Part shown: positions 35,177-64,000 of the stretch, one piece after another | How the letters are laid out: each line of letters opens with the position of its first letter | Numbering within the stretch: the first letter of the stretch is position 1 | DNA from: Protula sp. h YS-2021 | Taxonomy: Eukaryota; Annelida; Polychaeta; Sabellida; Serpulidae | Assembly (NCBI GenBank): GCA_949752745.1 | Contig: OX457028.1 | Coordinates: 24,554,927-24,618,926, forward strand | Direction of reading: 5' to 3' | Length of the DNA stretch: 64,000 bases | Notes under the pieces: model-generated | Seen by the model: only the letters and a program-made list of their open reading frames with translations | Database searches by the model: none | What the model was told of the DNA's origin: nothing | Program-made: the position numbers and the translations under genes

Positions 35177-35547
35177 TTTACCTCAGCCAACAATACATCA
35201 TTCGCTTAAAAAATTTGCAATTGGGTATAGCCTGACCAACTGGGTGGCACTTGTCCTAGACTCGTGTAGAGTTGACAAAAGAATAAAAAAAAGATAACGG
35301 TGAGGGTGGTTTGTGAGGGTAAGAGGTCAGAATGTGCCGGTTTCTCTACCATTTTTGCAGAAAAAGCCAAATAGTTTGCATAACAATTAAACAATTAAAC
35401 TTTGGCCTTAACGCATCAAACAGGTGGCTCAAAAATGTTCGTAAAAGGTTTAGCATCAAATTTCAAGCAATGTGTAGAGAGGGTGCAAGTGTTGATCTTG
35501 AAGTTATTTGTTATTTATTTTTATGCAATATAAGACACCTAATCTTG

Positions 35548-35632
35548 ACCCCCCGATATACCGGAAACCTCCCTAAACCGGACAAATTAACTCTGTCCCA
35601 ACGGTGTCCGGCTTAAGCAGGTTTTACTGTAG
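35548..35632. mobile_element. Truncated pogo-like MITE end
   Basis: GATATACCGG...GTCCGGCTTAAGCAGGTTTTACTGTA, matching the terminus of the MITE at 14970-15150. Confidence 0.4.
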
Positions 35633-35634
35633 TA

Positions 35635-35975
35635 GCATAGGCGTCACATGATCATCAAAGCACAGTGGTGTAGTTGTCACAGGAACATAATGGCAAAGTA
35701 GTATAGTAGTCACTTGCTCATCATAACATGGTGGTATAGTCGTCACATGATAATCATAGCAAAGTAGTATAGTCTTCACATGATCATCATAGTATAGTAG
35801 AATAGTCACATGATCATCATGGTGCAGTAGTATAGTCATCATATGATCATCAGGGTATAGTAGAAGTCACATTATCATCATGTTACAGTAGTATAGTCGT
35901 CACATGATCATCATGGTATAGGAGTATGGTCGTCAGTCTCGTCACATGATCATCATAGCATAGTACAATAGTGAT
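35635..35975. repeat. 28-30-bp minisatellite
   Basis: About ten degenerate copies of a unit such as AGTAGTATAGTCGTCACATG plus ATCATCAT. The same unit occurs at 14895-14970. Confidence 0.85.
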
Positions 35976-36882
35976 GATCATAACACAACTCTAATCATAG
36001 TATTGTGTTCCTCGATCATCTCGTCGGTGTCGACCAATCACAGTACGAATTAAAATCGGTCAAGCCATGAATTCTCCAGGTAAGCTAAGTTAAACGGGTA
36101 ATTTCTGTATGCTCTATATAGGAAAAGATGCTGACATTCAACCAGCGTGTATTCATGAGCATGACCAAGTGTGATCTCGCTTATTATAGTTGTATAGTCC
36201 GTCACATCGCCGCCGTAGAGGCTAGGTTGTTGGAAAAATGTAGAAGTTTTCTTTTCGCCAATAGAAAGTTCTGTTCCCTTTCTTCTGAGTAGCTGGGAAA
36301 ATTACAGAGTGGAACTATATGATGCACTGAAATACAATTTCCAGGACAAAAAATGAATTCTGTTATTTTTTTCGTTAGGTTTTGTGATTGTTTCAACCTC
36401 CCGGTTTCCTTTTTTCTGCTTTTATCAGTCCTACAACGTAAACATTCACGTTGTATTTCTGATTCAATGTCCAATATGTGCTCGTGCAATATCCACTATG
36501 TGCTCGCACAATGTCCACTTTGTGCTCGCGTTATCTCTGCATCGAATGCTGGCCATCTGTGCACGCCCTCGCACCCCCCCTGCCATCCTGCCCGGTCAAC
36601 TGACCACCCAATTTGTTTAAACCCGGTCAGTATTCCCCCACCAATGCAGTAGGGCGATCATTCCCCCCCCCCCCCCCCGCACAAATTAGAAAGATATTGT
36701 AAGTGTGTTTCTCACAAGTTTTTAAAACTGTTAATTGCACAAAGTCAGCGATGCTGAACGAAAATGAATGAATAGTTTCTCGTAGTGCGGGTGGAGGAAG
36801 GGCGGGGGGGGGGGGGGGGTTAGGGGCTGGTGCAAATGACTGCCTTGCCATATTAGAGGAGGACACCTACTCGGGTGGCTCA
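35976..36882. other. Intergenic DNA with C-tract fragments
   Basis: No gene was seen. Contains GGTCAACTGACC/GGTCAGTATTCCCCC words and C and G runs near 36665 and 36805 related to the MITE at 34667-35176. Confidence 0.4.
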
Positions 36883-37041
36883 TACAGTAAAACCTACAAT
36901 TTGGTCTTAAACTTGTGTCCGAATTTTCCAGATTCTGATTCTATAGAAATCAATGGATAATTAAAAGAGGCTGGAATATTTTGTCCGAATTAGGGAGTTA
37001 TCCATATTATGAACGTTTGTCCGGAGGCATGTTTTACTATA
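36883..37041. mobile_element. pogo/Tigger-like MITE
   Basis: 159 bp with termini TACAGTAAAACCTACA and ATGTTTTACTATA and internal GTCCGAATT words in both orientations. Same family as 14970-15150. Confidence 0.6.
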
Positions 37042-37184
37042 GTTTGTAATTGCATATTAAATTAATTAAAATTTCAGTGTTTTGTATAACTGGATTTATT
37101 CTGGATTTATATCTGAACAGCAGCTGATAAATGCATATTTTAACACAAGCTTTATATACATATTAAATGTATGGAATACTATCT

Positions 37185-37930
37185 TAACATTTAATGATAA
37201 ATTTTATCTTAAAATATAATTAAAGACATCAGTAAATCAATGTAGATCTCATTAATTTATATCTTTCTATCAATAATCGTATATTAGATTGCAAGCATTT
37301 ATTTTTAAGATCAAAAAATCAATTTTTCAAACTTAAAAAATCTTAAGGGAGGCACACATATGTATAAAATTTAATGAATCGTCAATTAAACTTTGGAGAG
37401 AAAAACCCAAATTATTTATATCAATCATAACAACAGAATTTGAAAATATATGGACTGCTGTTTTAACATTTAATGCTTATTTTTGATATCAAAATTTAAT
37501 TAAAAATATCAAGAAATCAATGTAGATCTCAATAATTTATATTTTGCTATCAATAATTGAATTTTAGATGGCAAAAATATTGTTGAGATCAAAAAATCAA
37601 ATTTACAAACTTAAAAAATCTTAAGGGAGACACACATTTACATAAAATTTAACGAATCGTTATGGAATGCCGTTTTAACATTTAATGCTTATTTTTTATA
37701 TCAAAATATAATTAAAGATATCAAGAAATCAATGTAGATCTCACTCATTTATATTTTGCTATCATTAATTGAATTTTAGATGGCAAAAATTTATTTTTGA
37801 GATCAAAAAATCAAATTTACAAACTTAAAAAATCTTAAGAGAGACACACATTCACATAAAATTTAACGAATCGTCAATTAAATTTTGGAGATGAAAACTT
37901 GAATTATTGAGATAAATAATAACAACACAA
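37185..37930. repeat. Tandem repeat, three copies of a 200-280-bp AT-rich unit
   Basis: Each copy has ACATTTAATG..., AATCAATGTAGATCTCA, ACTTAAAAAATCTTAAG and AAATTTAACGAATCGT in the same order. Copies begin near 37187, 37465 and 37675; the middle one lacks part of the end. Confidence 0.75.
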
Positions 37931-38940
37931 TTTTTGTCCTCAAGAATTGCTTCTTTTTTATACAGTAAAAAATTTAAAGAAAGATTCTGTATACAAGGAC
38001 CAGTCATTTTTAATTTACAGTGTACTTCTGATTTTTTATGTGTACTTCTGAATTTTTTATTTAAAAAAGTAGAGTGATATTTTGATATCAAAAATCAATT
38101 TCTGAGATCAAAAAATCATTTGCAGATTTCAAAATACAAATTAAAAAGTCTCCTTCTGAAATAATGATATCTGAAATAAATTCTTGATATCAATAAAAGG
38201 AAAATGAATTATTGAGCTCAAATTTGATATTTTGCTTTCAAATATTTCATTTTTGCTATCAAGAATTGAATTTTTGATCTCAAAAAAAATCAATTTTAGA
38301 TAGCATTAAATCGTTTTTGATATCAATAAATATTTCTTGATATCTCTAAATATTTATTGATATAAGAAATTATTTTTGAGATCAAGAATACATTTAGAGA
38401 TACCAAAAATACAATTACAGATAACAAAAATTAATTCTTGATATCAAAATATGGAATTTTTGAGATCAAAAATTTATTCTTCATATCAAAAAGCAATTTT
38501 TGAGATCAAAAATTAATTCTTGATATCAATAATTCCTTAATAAATGTGAAAATGGCATTCCATAAAAATATAAATTAAAAAGTCTCATTCTGAAATAGTG
38601 TTATCTAAAACAAATTCTTGACATCAGAAAAACAAAATAAACGATTGAGCTCAAAATTGAAGTTTTGTCATGAAACACTTCATTTTTGCTTTCATGAATT
38701 GAACTTTTGATCAGTAAAAATCAGTTTTAGAGATCATTACATCATTTTTAATATCAATATCTAAATATTTATTGATACTAAGAATTATTTTTTGAGATCA
38801 AGAATACATTTAGAACTATAAAAAATGCAATTGTAGAGAGCAAATATTAATTCTTGATTCAAAAAATCAATTTTTGACATCAAAAATTAATTCCTGATAT
38901 CAATAATTGCCTAATAAATGTGAAAATTGCAGTCCATATA
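37930..38940. repeat. Array of degenerate palindromes (TTGATATCAA / TTTGAGATCAAA)
   Basis: About forty short palindromic words built on GATATC or GAGATC, each flanked by A/T runs and spaced about 20-25 bp, without a strict unit. A second array of the same words lies at 60610-60990. No coding content. Confidence 0.8.
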
Positions 38941-39227
38941 AATGTTTTAGTTTTTATAAGCACTTTCAATGTATTTAAACGTATAACTATAACTCTAACA
39001 TAAATTTAATTTGTCATGATTTTTTCGTCGTTTTTTCTACATTTTCTATACTAATGATACCTTTTCATATTCTTGATGAACTTTCAACGCTACGCGGGGA
39101 AGTGATCATTTGTCTTTTCTCCTTCTCCTCGTGTCCGCAGTAACGAGACTGATTCCCTGTTGTTTGCGGCTTGCATATACATTTACGAGCAATGGAATCC
39201 ATTTGTACCTTATGAATAGAAAGAATC

Positions 39228-39375
39228 CGCGACAATACGCCCGGCGATAATTCTCCCAATGACAATGCTATGGGGGACAAATCGTCTGCTGACAATATGC
39301 CTGGCGACAATTCGCCTAATGACAATACGCCTGGCAATAATGCGCATGGCGATAATTCGTCTGGCGACGATTGTC
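39228..39375. repeat. 15-bp minisatellite (GACAATACGCCTGGC)n
   Basis: About nine degenerate copies such as GACAATTCGCCTAAT and GACAATACGCCTGGC. Confidence 0.85.
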
Positions 39376-39944
39376 TGAAATGGAAAGCATGACAGTTTGC
39401 TGAATACGAGAATCAGACATCAGGGTGAGTTTTGTTTTTGTTTTTGCTTTTTGTTTTTGTTTTTTTTCTTTGTTTGTTTGTTAGTTTTTTTTTTTTTGCA
39501 AATAATTCAGAGATTTTTGTGGCCGGGGGAGGGGTTAGCTAATAAGATTAAGAGCTGTTTTTATTTCCACCTTTTTTGTTGTTTTTGTGGTTGTTGTTGT
39601 TGTTTTTTTTTTTTGTTTGTTTGTTTGTTGACAGTGATGGAATATCACTTTGTATATGCCCTTCATTTGTGGGGATATATGGAAGTCTTCTTGGGAATAT
39701 GTGGAAGTCCCGAGCAGTTCTTCTTGTGCACAGCTAAGCATTGATTTGAGAGAAGTTTTTTTTCTTCTGTGCAGCAACTCCGAAGCATTTCACCTTTTGT
39801 GCAGATCTACACTGATTTGAATTGACAGAACTCCGGTGATTTTTTTTCTTTGGAAGAGTAACACTATGAGCATTTGAAAACAGTCGAAATTCAAAGTTAA
39901 AAAAAACTCAGGCGAATCGTTGCACTTAACATTTCAGGCTAGTC

Positions 39945-40130
39945 GACACGAGTCGTATTGTCGCACCATGCAAAAGGTTAGACCAACTGTCGCCGAGCGC
40001 ATTGTCTCTGGGCGTATTGTCGCACCATGGAAAAAGTTACACTAACTGTCGATAGGCGTGTTGTCGGACTATGGAAAAAGGTACACCGGCTGTTGCCGGT
40101 CGTATTGCTGCAGAAAGTTAGACCAATTGT
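39945..40130. repeat. ~58-bp minisatellite with GTATTGTCGCACCATG
   Basis: Three to four copies of CGTATTGTCGCACCATGGAA, then GTTAGACCAACTGTCG. The word GTATTGTCG is the reverse of that in 39228-39375, so the two arrays may derive from one element. Confidence 0.7.
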
Positions 40131-40810
40131 AGCTATACAAAATAGCTTAGCCTATAGTAACACGGATAATTCAGATCAACAGTATTTCCAACAGGACGTT
40201 TTACAAATAAATGATCTTTAATTTAGATTATATCTCCACCTGCACTAAACAAAGACCGTATGGGGGACTATGAAATGCCGAATGTCCATCTGTCTGTCTG
40301 ACAAGGCATCAAAGATACAAGTAGACTGTTTTGTCCGAGTGAGTTGTCGAAAGCTGTTGCGCGTGGAGTTCTGAAATGTTATACAGTGCACACATGCTGC
40401 ACATGTGCACTGCCATGTTTTTAATAGGCTAGAAATTAAATGACTCGGCACTGGATACAATTTTTTCTGTGGAAACTACCCTTTCAATTAAATAAGCAAT
40501 ATCTTGTGATCCTGCTTTACCTGTGGACACTAAAGCGTCTTCACTAGTTAACGCGTTTTCTGATATAAAATGGTGACATTACTTGAACCGAGACACATGA
40601 TCTTTATAAGAGCGCTTTTGAACCGTTGATTTCTTCAATGTGATAGTAAAAAATCCGCTTGCGTCCAAATCGTTCCCTGATATATATTTAAGAGAAGCTT
40701 CAGGAGTTTTTAGAGAAACGTCTAAAATCCTCCATAAATGCCTATTTCACCGGATGGTGTATTCAATTCATTGGTAATAGCCCTCGTAAGTTTCTCAGTA
40801 AACACTGCAA
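40131..40810. other. Intergenic DNA
   Basis: No gene, RNA or repeat could be supported. Confidence 0.4.
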
Positions 40811-40814
40811 AGTC

Positions 40815-41255
40815 CCATCAACGTTGGACAGACGTCCTACTCGGGATCAATGGCAGCTTTTGGCTGATTATAGAAGACGAAACAACGTTGTGAAAGGTTG
40901 CAAATGGAAGTCGAAATAACGCATATCTCCCGACGTTGTATAGACATCTGGACAGCAACGATGTATAGACGTCGAGAAAATGTTAATGTAGAATGGTCGT
41001 CTGGACAGTGGTAATCATGATCACCCCTGAATCAGAGCACCCCCACCCTTGGGTCATCCGTAAGAGATTGGCGGGGGGGGGGGGGGTTGGTTGCGAAAAA
41101 AAGCAACGTCTAAACATCGATGCTTATCTAATAAATGTCGAAGTCAAAGACGTTGAATAGACGTTGATCTGCGGTCGCGACCAATCACAACTAAAGTACA
41201 ATCAGATTTAATGTCGCGATTTGGTCGCCAAATCAAATCAGCGTTGGATGGATGT
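40815..41255. repeat. Degenerate repeat with (A)ACGTTGNATAGACGTC words
   Basis: Scattered copies of ACGTTGGACAGACGTC, ACGTTGTATAGACATC, ACGATGTATAGACGTC and AACGTTGAATAGACGTT run up to the 3' end of the cyclase gene and include a G-run at 41071-41083. Part may be cyclase 3' UTR. Confidence 0.55.
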
Positions 41256-41263
41256 CAGAGTGT

Positions 41264-64000
<22,737 letters not shown>

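Noticed and set aside
39397..39777. Phe/Cys-rich and complementary Lys/Thr-rich frames
   Set aside because: Produced by T/G-rich simple sequence (TTTGTTTG, TTGTTGTTTT).

Overview
This window looks like nuclear DNA of a marine invertebrate animal, probably a spiralian such as a mollusc, annelid or brachiopod (inference). The reasons are a many-exon receptor guanylate cyclase gene with GT-AG introns, dense microsatellites, minisatellites and MITEs, a DIRS retrotransposon, and a Polinton/Maverick (adintovirus-type) element. No tRNA, rRNA or CRISPR array was seen.

Layout: (1) 552-8515 is a nearly complete DIRS-type tyrosine-recombinase retrotransposon on the minus strand. It carries a Gag-like ORF, RT-RNase H and a tyrosine recombinase, with split inverted repeats and an internal complementary region. 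(2) 8516-15536 is gene-poor. It has one probable small secreted Cys-rich two-exon gene (12989-13531, minus), two weaker exon candidates, TNN-type simple repeats and a pogo-like MITE. (3) 15543-34441 is an 18.9-kb Polinton/adintovirus-like provirus with 367-bp terminal inverted repeats and a perfect 6-bp target duplication (TGGATT). (4) 34448-41260 is intergenic and repeat-rich, with C-tract MITEs, a long array of degenerate GATATC palindromes, and minisatellites. (5) 41264-64000 (minus) holds 21 exons of a natriuretic-peptide-receptor-like receptor guanylate cyclase that join in frame. The 5' end lies beyond the window. The introns carry a degenerate antisense DIRS-like element, a Tc1 transposase relic, nested MITEs and minisatellites.

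The Polinton has two arms. The plus-strand arm (17070-26718) has an accessory block, then integrase, packaging ATPase, small virion-type proteins, penton-like and hexon-like capsid genes, a pX-like protein and an adenain-like protease. The accessory block has a repeat-bearing possible death-fold protein, three members of a new small-protein family (one apparently spliced), a PC4-like/zinc protein and a NADAR-family protein. The minus-strand arm (27130-33126) has four PC4-like proteins, protein-primed DNA polymerase B and a Cys-rich protein. The arms converge on a repeat-rich junction near 26720-27130. Each terminus carries a mirror-image module: an outward RING-finger gene of exactly 184 codons, a C-tract tandem repeat and an inward promoter. 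The hexon gene has an in-frame stop and the penton gene a frameshift, so this copy is probably no longer virus-producing, although polymerase, integrase, ATPase and protease are open.

The features most worth follow-up are the set of PC4-like proteins (several look like fused double units), the NADAR protein, the duplicated terminal RING modules and the accessory paralogue family. Together they suggest an under-described replication and host-interaction module.
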